A stretch of DNA of 34,829 nt from Candidatus Tayloriibacteriota bacterium (GTDB lineage Bacteria > Patescibacteriota > Minisyncoccia > Phycocordibacterales > PALSA-1337): assembly GCA_903839695.1 (NCBI GenBank), contig CAIMDI010000016.1, positions 1-34,829 on the forward strand, given 5' to 3'. The notes under the pieces are model-generated. The model had not been told where the DNA came from, ran no database searches, and saw only the letters and a program-made list of their open reading frames with translations. The position numbers were made by a program, and so were the translations under genes. Below, one piece after another: positions 7,685 through 16,561 of the stretch (its first letter is position 1; the number at the start of each line of letters is the position of its first letter).

Positions 7685-8380
7685 TTATGACACACTTTTC
7701 ATGAAATCAGCAATGATTTCTTTTTCTTGATCTTGAGAAATAGCTTTTTTAAATCTAGTTCCACTTTTTCCTTTTACACGCGCTTCACATTCTGCCCAAG
7801 TAGGATGTATTTGTATTTTTCCTTCAACCATACTTATATATGAATATGCTTTAGCATTTGAATGTGATTTTTTTGAAACTTTTTCAACTGAATGAGACAA
7901 ATCAAGTATGTTTTTTATTGAATAATCGGAAAGAGCACCATTGAATAGTTTTATTTCTACCTTGTCTGCAAAAGAAGTAGCAATTTCATCGCATCTTTCA
8001 TTCCCAGCAATTCCAGAATGCCCTCCAACATATTCCCAAACTACATTTTTACCCTCAGTGACAGTCACAAGCTTTTCCCATAAGTCTTTATTTAATACTT
8101 CATCTTTTGTTTTTGTAAGCCAACCATTTGCTTTCCAACCTCTAACCCATTTCGTAATTCCATTGATTACATAAGAAGAGTCCGTATAAACAGTTATCTC
8201 CGCGTCTTTTGCAGTCTCCAATGCTTCAGTACACGCTGTAAGTTCCATTCTATTATTTGTTGTATTGTCAGAACGCCCTCCAAGCTCTTTTACTCTATCG
8301 TTAGAAATGACAACGCTTCCCCATCCACCAGGACCAGGATTTCCCCTTGAAGCTCCATCAGTAAAAATTTTTATTTGCAT
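7685..8380 (-). CDS. rnhA: Ribonuclease HI with C-terminal viroplasmin-like extension
   Basis: 231 aa; IKIFTDGASRGNPGPGGWG, NNRMELTACTEAL, VYTDSSYVINGITKWVRGWKANGW; C-terminal IHPTWAECEARVKGKSGTRFKKAIS resembles the caulimovirus viroplasmin / RNase H1 hybrid-binding domain. Confidence 0.92.
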   Translation of the reverse strand: MQIKIFTDGASRGNPGPGGWGSVVISNDRVKELGGRSDNTTNNRMELTACTEALETAKDAEITVYTDSSYVINGITKWVRGWKANGWLTKTKDEVLNKDLWEKLVTVTEGKNVVWEYVGGHSGIAGNERCDEIATSFADKVEIKLFNGALSDYSIKNILDLSHSVEKVSKKSHSNAKAYSYISMVEGKIQIHPTWAECEARVKGKSGTRFKKAISQDQEKEIIADFMKSVS

Positions 8381-8387
8381 AAGAGTA

Positions 8388-8918
8388 TTATACAGTATCT
8401 ACTTCTTTATTAAAAAATAAGTCATAAATACCTATAGCCAAACCAGAAACTAAAGATACTATACCAAGAAAGTATATTGATGAGGAAATTTGCGCAGTAT
8501 ATTTTAGAACACCCAAAGTTGATAAAAGATAATTCCAATCATGTATAGCGTTATCTCCTCCCAATAAATCCAAATTCATTAGAATTGCATCTTTGGCATA
8601 AGCTGCAACATCAAAAAAACTAGAAGCCAACCAAAGAATAATAAAAGCTGTAGAATAAATATCTCTTTTACTAAAAAAATAATAAATAAAGACTAATGGA
8701 ATTAATAATTGCATTATAGTACCACCAGCCATTTGAAGAAATTGAATACCCAATAAACCAAAAGTGGGATGTCCAGCCTCATGAAAAACTAAATGAATAG
8801 AATGAACGATACTGTATTCTAAGGGGTTATTACTAATCAAATAAAAATAATATGCTGATATTAATAAAAAAGATAATTTAATTATTTTTTTAATTTTTGT
8901 ATTTATATTATTCTCCAT
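8388..8918 (-). CDS. Hypothetical integral membrane protein with HEAGH motif
   Basis: 176 aa with several TM segments and HLVFHEAGHPTFGLLG. Confidence 0.6.
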   Translation of the reverse strand: MENNINTKIKKIIKLSFLLISAYYFYLISNNPLEYSIVHSIHLVFHEAGHPTFGLLGIQFLQMAGGTIMQLLIPLVFIYYFFSKRDIYSTAFIILWLASSFFDVAAYAKDAILMNLDLLGGDNAIHDWNYLLSTLGVLKYTAQISSSIYFLGIVSLVSGLAIGIYDLFFNKEVDTV

Positions 8919-8947
8919 ATATATTTACTATTGTATACTAAATATAA

Positions 8948-10654
8948 TCAAACAACATCAACAATCCTCAACCTCAACTCTGTTCTACCACCAAACAGTG
9001 ACTTCTCCATTGTCGCGATCAAATCAATAATATCGCCAATCTTTAGAAAATCACCTTCCCTGTTTTTAAAATACTCTTTATCCATAAAAAACCCAATCGC
9101 TTTTATTGCCTGACCATTTTCTTTTTTAAAAGTTAATTCCAAATGATTCTTTTCCTTTCCAAATTCCTTTATTCCAAATATTTTTATATTTTTAAAAATG
9201 AAAACTGGCTTTTTATTACCAACTCCAAACGGCGAAAGTTTTTCAATTTCCGCATAATTATTCCAATTAGCATATTCCAAAGGAATTTCCATATCAATAT
9301 AATCTGGCTCAATCATTACCTTCCCATCCTTCATGTCTTTAACTAAAATATCAAAAGCATTATTTAAATTATTCTCCAAATAGTGAATAGATTCATTTGA
9401 AACAGAAAAACCACCCGATGCAGAATGACCACCATATTGAAGCATTGTCTCCGAAGAAGCCTTATTCATTATTTCTACAACACTTACGGTGCCTCCAGAT
9501 CTACAAGATCCTTTAATAACACCATCGCCATCCCTTCCCCACAAAAATACAGGTTTATTAAATTCTTCTGCCAAAGTGTTAGCAACAAGACCAAGTAAAG
9601 ACGGTCTCCATTCAGGATTCCCCGCCACAATTACATTTCTAGAATTATCTGTATGTCTTTCTTTAATTATTTTTTTTACTTCTTTTACAAGTGAAGCAAC
9701 AACACCTTTTCTTTCATTATTTATTTTATCAAGATGTTCAACATATTTATGTGCCTCAATATCATCATCAGTCGCCAACAAACAAAAAGCATCCATAGGT
9801 AAACCCATTCTAGACGCAGCATTGATACGCGGAGTAATCATAAAACCAATATCATCCTCCGTTAAATGTTTTTGATCAATTTTTAAATGTCTTAATAAAC
9901 GCATTAGTCCTTTTCTTGGGCTAATTTTTAATACCCTTAAACCAAAATGTGCCAATGCCCTGTTTTCTCCAGTCAAAGGGACCATGTCTGAAAGAGTAGC
10001 AATACCAACCATATCCAATAGCCACTTTTCTTGACCTTCTTTTAAATTAAATCTATTAATTTTTAAAATTGCTTGTATTAATTTAAAACAAACGCCCGAA
10101 CCACAAAGAATTTTTTCTGGATATTTACAATCTTTCTGTTTATGATCAACGATAGCAAAAGCTGGAGGAATTTCCTCATGTGGTTCATGATGATCCGTAA
10201 TTATTACATCTATTCCATTTTTTTGAGCTAAACTGACGGCCTCAATGTCTGATATTCCACAGTCCAAAGTCACCAAGAGCTGAACCCCGTCTTTCACGAA
10301 TTGCTCTACCGCATCAGTATTCAGACCGAAGCCTTCATCGTGTCTGTGGGGAATGTAATTTGTAAAATTCTTAAATCCTATTTTTTTAAAAAAATCATGA
10401 AAAATAACTCCAGCAGGAATACCGTCTGCATCATAATCACTATAAATAACAATCTTTTCATTGGCATCTATGGCCTTGATTATCCTCTTCGCGGCCTTTT
10501 CTGCATCTTTTAACAGGAATGGATCATGAATATGCTTTTCATAATTCGGATTGAGAAATTCAGCCTTATCTTCTAAAGTCTCTATGCCTCGATGAAATAA
10601 TATATGATCAATAAAGGGCTTGTTGGTCTTTTTTCGTATTTCATATCGTGGCAT
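8948..10654 (-). CDS. recJ: Single-stranded-DNA-specific exonuclease RecJ
   Basis: 568 aa; IVIYSDYDADGIPAGVIFHDFF, LLVTLDCGISD, IITDHHEP, QYGGHSASGGFSV. Confidence 0.95.
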   Translation of the reverse strand: MPRYEIRKKTNKPFIDHILFHRGIETLEDKAEFLNPNYEKHIHDPFLLKDAEKAAKRIIKAIDANEKIVIYSDYDADGIPAGVIFHDFFKKIGFKNFTNYIPHRHDEGFGLNTDAVEQFVKDGVQLLVTLDCGISDIEAVSLAQKNGIDVIITDHHEPHEEIPPAFAIVDHKQKDCKYPEKILCGSGVCFKLIQAILKINRFNLKEGQEKWLLDMVGIATLSDMVPLTGENRALAHFGLRVLKISPRKGLMRLLRHLKIDQKHLTEDDIGFMITPRINAASRMGLPMDAFCLLATDDDIEAHKYVEHLDKINNERKGVVASLVKEVKKIIKERHTDNSRNVIVAGNPEWRPSLLGLVANTLAEEFNKPVFLWGRDGDGVIKGSCRSGGTVSVVEIMNKASSETMLQYGGHSASGGFSVSNESIHYLENNLNNAFDILVKDMKDGKVMIEPDYIDMEIPLEYANWNNYAEIEKLSPFGVGNKKPVFIFKNIKIFGIKEFGKEKNHLELTFKKENGQAIKAIGFFMDKEYFKNREGDFLKIGDIIDLIATMEKSLFGGRTELRLRIVDVV

Positions 10655-10686
10655 GAATAACAGTATAGCAAGTTTTTAAGCTTTGC

Positions 10687-10835
10687 TTACTTTACTTCTA
10701 TGGCTTTTCCTTCTTTAATCTCAAACAAAGTATATGCTATATCTTTTCTATCATTCCTCTCATCGAATGATATTTGACCACTTGGCCATGAGTATCTATA
10801 GATGCATTGATTGTGTTTATAATTCCAATTAATAC
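10687..10835 (-). pseudogene. C-terminal remnant of an ABC-type (receptor-family) solute-binding protein
   Basis: Manual minus-strand translation ends ...YSWPSGQISFDERNDRKDIAYTLFEIKEGKAIEVK*; the GxIxFDExxDRK...YxLFxIKxGK pattern resembles the C-terminus of branched-chain amino acid-type binding proteins; no full-length ORF. Confidence 0.45.
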
Positions 10836-11968
10836 TAAATCCCCAAAAACTCCTTATAATTACTCCTATTTATAATGGACACGTCACTATTTTTATATTC
10901 ATTAATAAAACTTTTAGGAATATTGTATGTTTTATTCCCCCACTTAAATTCATAACCGTGTAATCTTCCATCATAATCTTCAACATAATCTATTTCCTTT
11001 TTGTCTTGAGTTCTCCAGAAATATCTATTTCTATACCATTTCTTTTTTTCTATTAACTTTTTTCTCTCAATTATGAGAAAATTCTCCCAAAGAGCACCGA
11101 TATCATTTCTATTTTCAAGTTTATCAAATGAATTTATTAGAGCATTTCTAACTCCAAGATCATAAAAGTATATTTTATTTTTTCTTCCTATTTCATTTCT
11201 AATATTTCTAGAAAATGGTGGCAGCCTGAATATCACAAAAGCTTGTTCTAATAAATATATGTAGTTCATAACAGTTTTTCTTGTTGTTTCAAGCTTTAAT
11301 GCAAGTTCATTGTATGAAACTTCTCCTCCGATCTGAAGAGCTATCAATTGTAGAAGTTTTACTATCATCTCTGGTTTCTTAAGACCTTCAAACTCTAAAG
11401 CATCTTTATAGAGATAATTACTAGATAATTCTTGAAGATACCCGATCTTGTCATCTGTTGCACCACTTGCTATTTCTGGATAATTTCCAAATAAAAGCAT
11501 ACTTTCCAAATTGGTGTCTATACCTTGATTATTTCCATACACTGCACTCATTTCAGAAACAGATATAGGATAAAGCATGAAAGTAATATTTCTTCCGGTT
11601 AATGGTTCATTTATTTTATTAGATAAATCAAAGCTTGATGACCCTGTAGCAATGATTTGAATATCGGGGTATGTATCTACTAGTATTTTCAAATTAATTC
11701 CTATATTTTCTACTCTTTGAGCCTCATCAATGATAAATATCTTTCCCTCGCCTAGAAATTCTCTAAGCTTCTTATCATCTTGAGATTCTAAACCTTGCTT
11801 ATTCTGTAAAATGTCACAGTTTATATACTTACCATCATTGCCATATTTACTAAGTATTTCTTTTACAAGAGTAGTCTTCCCAACACGACGAGGTCCATAA
11901 ATAATAATGATCTTCCCCTTAAAGAGCTGCTCTTCAATTTCCTTTTTTATACTTCTTTCTATTATCAT
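10835..11968 (-). CDS. AAA ATPase with C-terminal DUF4143-type domain
   Basis: 377 aa; Walker A GPRRVGKTTL, Walker B IFIIDEAQRV, ATGSSSFDLS, GALWENFLIIERKKL, WRTQDKKEIDYVED. Confidence 0.92.
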   Translation of the reverse strand: MIIERSIKKEIEEQLFKGKIIIIYGPRRVGKTTLVKEILSKYGNDGKYINCDILQNKQGLESQDDKKLREFLGEGKIFIIDEAQRVENIGINLKILVDTYPDIQIIATGSSSFDLSNKINEPLTGRNITFMLYPISVSEMSAVYGNNQGIDTNLESMLLFGNYPEIASGATDDKIGYLQELSSNYLYKDALEFEGLKKPEMIVKLLQLIALQIGGEVSYNELALKLETTRKTVMNYIYLLEQAFVIFRLPPFSRNIRNEIGRKNKIYFYDLGVRNALINSFDKLENRNDIGALWENFLIIERKKLIEKKKWYRNRYFWRTQDKKEIDYVEDYDGRLHGYEFKWGNKTYNIPKSFINEYKNSDVSIINRSNYKEFLGI

Positions 11969-12098
11969 TAGATTTTTTGATTATTTATATAGTAGCAATA
12001 TTAGCATTTATATTCAATATAATCAAGTAAAATGACAGATAATTATAATCTGATACCATAATATGGCTTATTATATAGATATAATTAATATCAATAAT

Positions 12099-12116
12099 AT
12101 GCTACTTTGGTAGCAT
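12099..12116. repeat. Perfect inverted repeat in intergenic region
   Basis: ATGCTAC-TTTG-GTAGCAT; the right arm overlaps a direct repeat TAGCATTTATATT present at 12002-12014 and 12111-12123. Confidence 0.8.
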
Positions 12117-12190
12117 TTATATTAAAATATACCTAAAAATATAGTATTGGCAATGATTATCTCTACCAGTAGAATTCTTTGTGAATAGTA

Positions 12191-12568
12191 ATGTATAATA
12201 TATCCATGGAATCATGTATATTTTGTAAAATCATTAAAAAAGAAATCTTTTCTCACATTGTCTATGAGGACAATGATTTTATAGCATTTATGGATATTCA
12301 CCCTATCTCCCCTGGTCATACTTTAGTTATACCCAAAGAACATTATCGTTGGGTATGGGATGTTCCAAATACAAAAGACTATTTTGAAGTGACAAAGAAA
12401 ATTGCATTAGCCCAAAGAAAAGCTTTTGATACAGACGCTATTTCAATAAAAATAGTTGGTGAAGAAATACCCCATGCTCATATATGGGTATTCCCAAATC
12501 CCGAAACAGTAAAAGGAGAAAAAAGTGATTTCGAAGGAAATAAGAAAAAGATAATCGATAATTTATAA
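12191..12568 (+). CDS. HIT family protein
   Basis: 125 aa; CIFCKIIKKEI, VIPKEHY, EEIPHAHIWVFP (HIT-like histidine motif). Confidence 0.92.
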   Translation: MYNISMESCIFCKIIKKEIFSHIVYEDNDFIAFMDIHPISPGHTLVIPKEHYRWVWDVPNTKDYFEVTKKIALAQRKAFDTDAISIKIVGEEIPHAHIWVFPNPETVKGEKSDFEGNKKKIIDNL

Positions 12569-13633
12569 TCCTTTCTCCAAAGCCTCAATCCCCGGCAATG
12601 TTCCCTTAGCGAGAAAATCTAGCATAGCCCCACCACCAGTAGAAACGAAAGTGAATTTATTTTCTAATTTTAATTCAGCTATTGTGGCAATAGTATCTCC
12701 CCCTCCAACAATAGTCCTTGAACCTCTTAAAGTGGCCTCTGATAGTATTTCTGCAAGCTGTAGGGTAGAAGCTCTATAACCTGTCTCATACGCACCTAAT
12801 GGCCCATTCCATAATATATATTTTGCTTTTTCTATTTCCACTCTCAACATATCAACTGTTTTCATACCACAATCCATAACTGCATCGTCTTTTATCAGGC
12901 TATCTATAGGTAAAAGGATTTTATTTGATGCGGAAAATCTACTTAAATTGAAATTTTCTAATGAAACCATTGATTTGCCGATTCTATCTCCTCTTTCTTT
13001 AAAGAAATTATTTGCCAATGCCCCTCCAATAAATACTTTATCTGCAATGCTAATAAACTTTTCTATCAAAGGTAATTTTGTTTCAAATTTTGCACCTCCA
13101 AGTATAAATAAAAATGGATGTTCGGGATTAAATGCTGAACTTAGATGTTTTACCTCCTCTTGAAACTGTATCCCAGCGTAACTAGGTATAAATTCTGTAA
13201 TTGCACAAACCGATGCATGCTCTCTATGAGAAACTGGAAATGCTTCGTTTACATAAATATCAGCCAAAGAAGCTAGCTCTTTTGCAAAATCCTTATCATT
13301 TTTCTTTTCACCCTCATAATCTCTAAGGTTTTCCAATAGAGTTATTTTGTTTTCTGTATTTAAAGCCTTTTTATAATTTTTTTCAAAAACGCATTCCACA
13401 CCTAATTTATTCAAATATTTAGCAATAGGTTCAAGAGTAGGATTATCCTTGGTTTCTATATGGCTTACAAGAATCATTTTTGCACCCTTATCAGATAGAT
13501 ATTTTATAAGGGGCAAAGATTTTTGAATACGAAAATCATCAACAATGATACCATTTTGAACCGGCACATTGAAATCTAGACGCACAAGAACTTTTACACC
13601 ATCAAGCTTTTCTACGTCTTTTATATTTTTCAT
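12563..13633 (-). CDS. pgk: Phosphoglycerate kinase
   Basis: 356 aa; VLVRLDFNVPVQNG, ENLRDYEGEKKNDKDFAKELASLADIYVNEAFPVSHREHAS, LGGAKFETKLPLIEKF, GGGDTIATI, STGGGAMLDFLAKGTLPGIEAL. Confidence 0.96.
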   Translation of the reverse strand: MKNIKDVEKLDGVKVLVRLDFNVPVQNGIIVDDFRIQKSLPLIKYLSDKGAKMILVSHIETKDNPTLEPIAKYLNKLGVECVFEKNYKKALNTENKITLLENLRDYEGEKKNDKDFAKELASLADIYVNEAFPVSHREHASVCAITEFIPSYAGIQFQEEVKHLSSAFNPEHPFLFILGGAKFETKLPLIEKFISIADKVFIGGALANNFFKERGDRIGKSMVSLENFNLSRFSASNKILLPIDSLIKDDAVMDCGMKTVDMLRVEIEKAKYILWNGPLGAYETGYRASTLQLAEILSEATLRGSRTIVGGGDTIATIAELKLENKFTFVSTGGGAMLDFLAKGTLPGIEALEKGL

Positions 13634-13641
13634 TTTTATAA

Positions 13642-14400
13642 TTATAAAGAATCAACTGTTTTTAATAATTCGACAAAACCAGAGGAATTTACGCTCTCAC
13701 GTCCCACCAATAAGCCATTAACTTTACCTTGCTGAATAATATCTGTAGCATTTCTAAAATTTACTGATCCGCCGTAAAGGATTTTTGTAGATATAGCTTC
13801 ACTGTGCCCATACATATCAGACAATACTTTTTTTATAAACAAACACATTTCATAAACATCTGGAGCGTTCATTGCTTCTTTTGCACCTATAGCCCAAAGT
13901 GGTTCATAGGCTATTATTAATTTGCCTATATTTTTTTTATTTACTTTATTTAAAGAATTCTTTATTTGTTCTTTTATTATATTTAAATAATTACCACTTG
14001 CATCTCTTTCCTTCTCACCAATACAAAGTATAGGACTCATTCCTGAATTTAAAACTATTTGAACTTTATTTGAAACTATTTCATCTGTTTCTCCTCTTGC
14101 CCTTCTCTCTGAATGACCGACTATTACATAGGAAATACCTAGGTTTTTTAGCATTAATGGACTTATCTCTCCAGTAAAAGAACCTTGTTCTTCTGTATAT
14201 ACATTTTGTGCTCCAACAGAAATTTTGGTTTTGCTATTTTTATTTAAAAAAGACTTTAAATATACAAAGGGTGGACAAATAACAATATCAGTAGAGTTTA
14301 TTTTTTTTGATATTGAGTTAACTGAACGATAAATACGTTTTGCTTCTTCTAAAGAGACAGGGTTCATTTTCCAATTACCAACTATCAATTTTTTATTCAT
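13642..14400 (-). CDS. tpiA: Triosephosphate isomerase
   Basis: 252 aa; LIVGNWKMNP, GAQNVYTEEQGSFTGEIS, VIVGHSERR, AYEPLWAIG, ILYGGSVN. Confidence 0.97.
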   Translation of the reverse strand: MNKKLIVGNWKMNPVSLEEAKRIYRSVNSISKKINSTDIVICPPFVYLKSFLNKNSKTKISVGAQNVYTEEQGSFTGEISPLMLKNLGISYVIVGHSERRARGETDEIVSNKVQIVLNSGMSPILCIGEKERDASGNYLNIIKEQIKNSLNKVNKKNIGKLIIAYEPLWAIGAKEAMNAPDVYEMCLFIKKVLSDMYGHSEAISTKILYGGSVNFRNATDIIQQGKVNGLLVGRESVNSSGFVELLKTVDSL

Positions 14401-14463
14401 TTATACATGATAACATGCGAAATTGTAGTCGTCGAACAATAGATTTAACGGCCTATATAATAG

Positions 14464-15927
14464 CTATTTTAGCTCTTCCCAAGACAGAGTAGAATATTGA
14501 TTTGAGGTCAAAGGAAAACTTGGTGGAGGAGCATATAGAAGATTTCCATCATATATAATATTTCTTAAAAGATATCCATTAGAATACACGTCATTTCCAT
14601 CAACATAAGAAAATCCATATCTTTCACTAGAAGCTATCATCCCGTACAAAGTAATTGTGCTTCTTTTATAATTTGTGCCACATTGTGAAAAATATGCATA
14701 TCTACCTATGCGACCCTTTTGCGCCACCAATGCGGCATCAATTCTCAAAATATTATTACTATTTAATCCGGTTGTTATATTCCCTTGAGCAATTAGAGAT
14801 ATTGAATCTGTGCCATCGTAATTTGTATACAATAAATCTTTATTTACAATGATATTTTTCCAAGTATTTAAATCTTCTGGAAATGTAGCTGCCACAATGG
14901 ATAGTCTAGCTCCGTTTATTTTACCATCTACCCATACATTATCCTCGAAAAATATAATTCCATTTTCTGGAAATGTAACTCCTGATTTAAAAAGTGTTTC
15001 TGTGCTTATGCTCCATGTACCCCAATTTGTTTGTCCGTCATAAGTACAAGTTTTAGAAGCAGATACTAATGTATTTACCATATAAATATCATAAGTATCA
15101 TTCTCTTTTAAAACAATATGATATCCCTGCAGTCCAGAAGAAGTATAATATCTTCCGGCAGATCCTGCATCTACTGCAATAGTTTTCATAGCAGACAAAG
15201 AAGCCGTGATACCAGCAAAATCAACTTGCGCTACTGGGAATTGTCTACCAGCCATGAATACATCTGGTCTACTAGGTACAGGAGTAGGTGGATTAGGATC
15301 ATCTGTACCTACATTAGTATAAACCCCCCATTTTTGCCTATTAACCCCCACATCAGTATCTATGTATTTCTCTACGGCACTTGTTACTGTGTTATGTGCT
15401 AAACCATCAAAACGAATTCCTGAATTTGAATGAATCGGTCCGAAAACTTCAGTACCTACTCCAAAACGCGAAGGTGCATTTGCAACCATAGCAAATCTGG
15501 CAAAAGATGGTATGGCAAAAGTCACCTGAATACTTCTTGAAACATTTGCATCACTTAATACTGTTCCTTTAGAAACTACTTTTGTGAGAGTTGAACCCGT
15601 AATTGGAGGAGTGATAGTTAATTCAAATGAACCTATAATAACACCGTCTTTATCTTCAAAAGTATGAATAAAAGGACCATTTGATGTTGTTGTTCCAGTT
15701 CCATCTTTAAAATCGGAAGTTGCATGCGCTAAATGCCATCTATAATAGTCTATTCCGGCTTCAGCGATTTGGAATGCTTGCTCTCTGGCAGTTAATTGTC
15801 TTGTGTTTTTTAGCATTGTGGCAGCCCAATTCACAAGAGAAGTAGTAACGATTATGGCAATCACACCAAAAACCAATACATTTACCAAAATCATACCTTG
15901 ATTGTTTGAATCTGATTTAATAATCAT
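14464..15927 (-). CDS. PilX-like pilus assembly / minor pseudopilin-type surface protein
   Basis: 487 aa; N-terminal hydrophobic helix QGMILVNVLVFGVIAIIVTTSLVNWAATMLKNTRQLTAREQAFQIAEAGIDYYRW (PilX-like), within the pilus gene cluster. Confidence 0.65.
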   Translation of the reverse strand: MIIKSDSNNQGMILVNVLVFGVIAIIVTTSLVNWAATMLKNTRQLTAREQAFQIAEAGIDYYRWHLAHATSDFKDGTGTTTSNGPFIHTFEDKDGVIIGSFELTITPPITGSTLTKVVSKGTVLSDANVSRSIQVTFAIPSFARFAMVANAPSRFGVGTEVFGPIHSNSGIRFDGLAHNTVTSAVEKYIDTDVGVNRQKWGVYTNVGTDDPNPPTPVPSRPDVFMAGRQFPVAQVDFAGITASLSAMKTIAVDAGSAGRYYTSSGLQGYHIVLKENDTYDIYMVNTLVSASKTCTYDGQTNWGTWSISTETLFKSGVTFPENGIIFFEDNVWVDGKINGARLSIVAATFPEDLNTWKNIIVNKDLLYTNYDGTDSISLIAQGNITTGLNSNNILRIDAALVAQKGRIGRYAYFSQCGTNYKRSTITLYGMIASSERYGFSYVDGNDVYSNGYLLRNIIYDGNLLYAPPPSFPLTSNQYSTLSWEELK

Positions 15928-16559
15928 AAATTATCTTTTAAATTTCTTATACTTACTTGTGTTGTATATGTTCTAGTTACTGGAGCCTTGTTTGGATCAG
16001 AATCTATAATTAAATTTATTTTTACTAAACTTATTAATAATAATGATGATATGGGTTGTGTTAAAGGTGATCCTGTACCAGAATACTTATTGTCAAAATA
16101 TTCAAACAAAGGCAATAAGGAAGTATTTTTTACATTATACGCTAAAGTTGAAATAACCTCATTAGCAGAATTATAAGCAAGTGGAGATCCTGTTGGAGAT
16201 ATCAAACCCTTTTTTAAAATACCATTTAAGATAAAATATCTTATTTGTTCTTTTTTACCGTCACCATTTATATCACTGAAAAAAGATATACTGTCTGCAT
16301 TTGCTGTCTCTATCGGATATGCTCCGTTATTCCCTCTCGATGCTGTTCTTATTTCTTTTACCATAGTTCTAATAACAACTCTGGCATCTTGAGCGCTGGA
16401 TAATGAATCTTGAGAGTATTTATTATTTGTTATAACTTTAACACTAAAATCACCTACAGCGATCATAATTATTCCTAATATAGCAATCACCACAATCAAT
16501 TCAATAATTGAAAATCCTTTAATGTAATTATTTTTATAATTAAAAAACAATTTATTCAT
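15924..16559 (-). CDS. Type IV prepilin-like protein
   Basis: G/FSIIELIVVIAILGIIMIAV prepilin cleavage motif. The ORF track runs to 16595; an internal ATG (16559, MNKLFFNYK...) is the more likely start. Confidence 0.75.
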   Translation of the reverse strand: MNKLFFNYKNNYIKGFSIIELIVVIAILGIIMIAVGDFSVKVITNNKYSQDSLSSAQDARVVIRTMVKEIRTASRGNNGAYPIETANADSISFFSDINGDGKKEQIRYFILNGILKKGLISPTGSPLAYNSANEVISTLAYNVKNTSLLPLFEYFDNKYSGTGSPLTQPISSLLLISLVKINLIIDSDPNKAPVTRTYTTQVSIRNLKDNL

Positions 16560-16561
16560 GA

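Noticed and set aside
10835-11968. DUF4143 ATPase as part of a new defence system
   Set aside because: Recognisable widespread family; no partner nuclease or toxin is adjacent, only HIT and housekeeping genes.
12563-13633. Short PGK (356 aa) as truncated or non-functional
   Set aside because: All major PGK motifs are present; compaction alone is not evidence of a new function.
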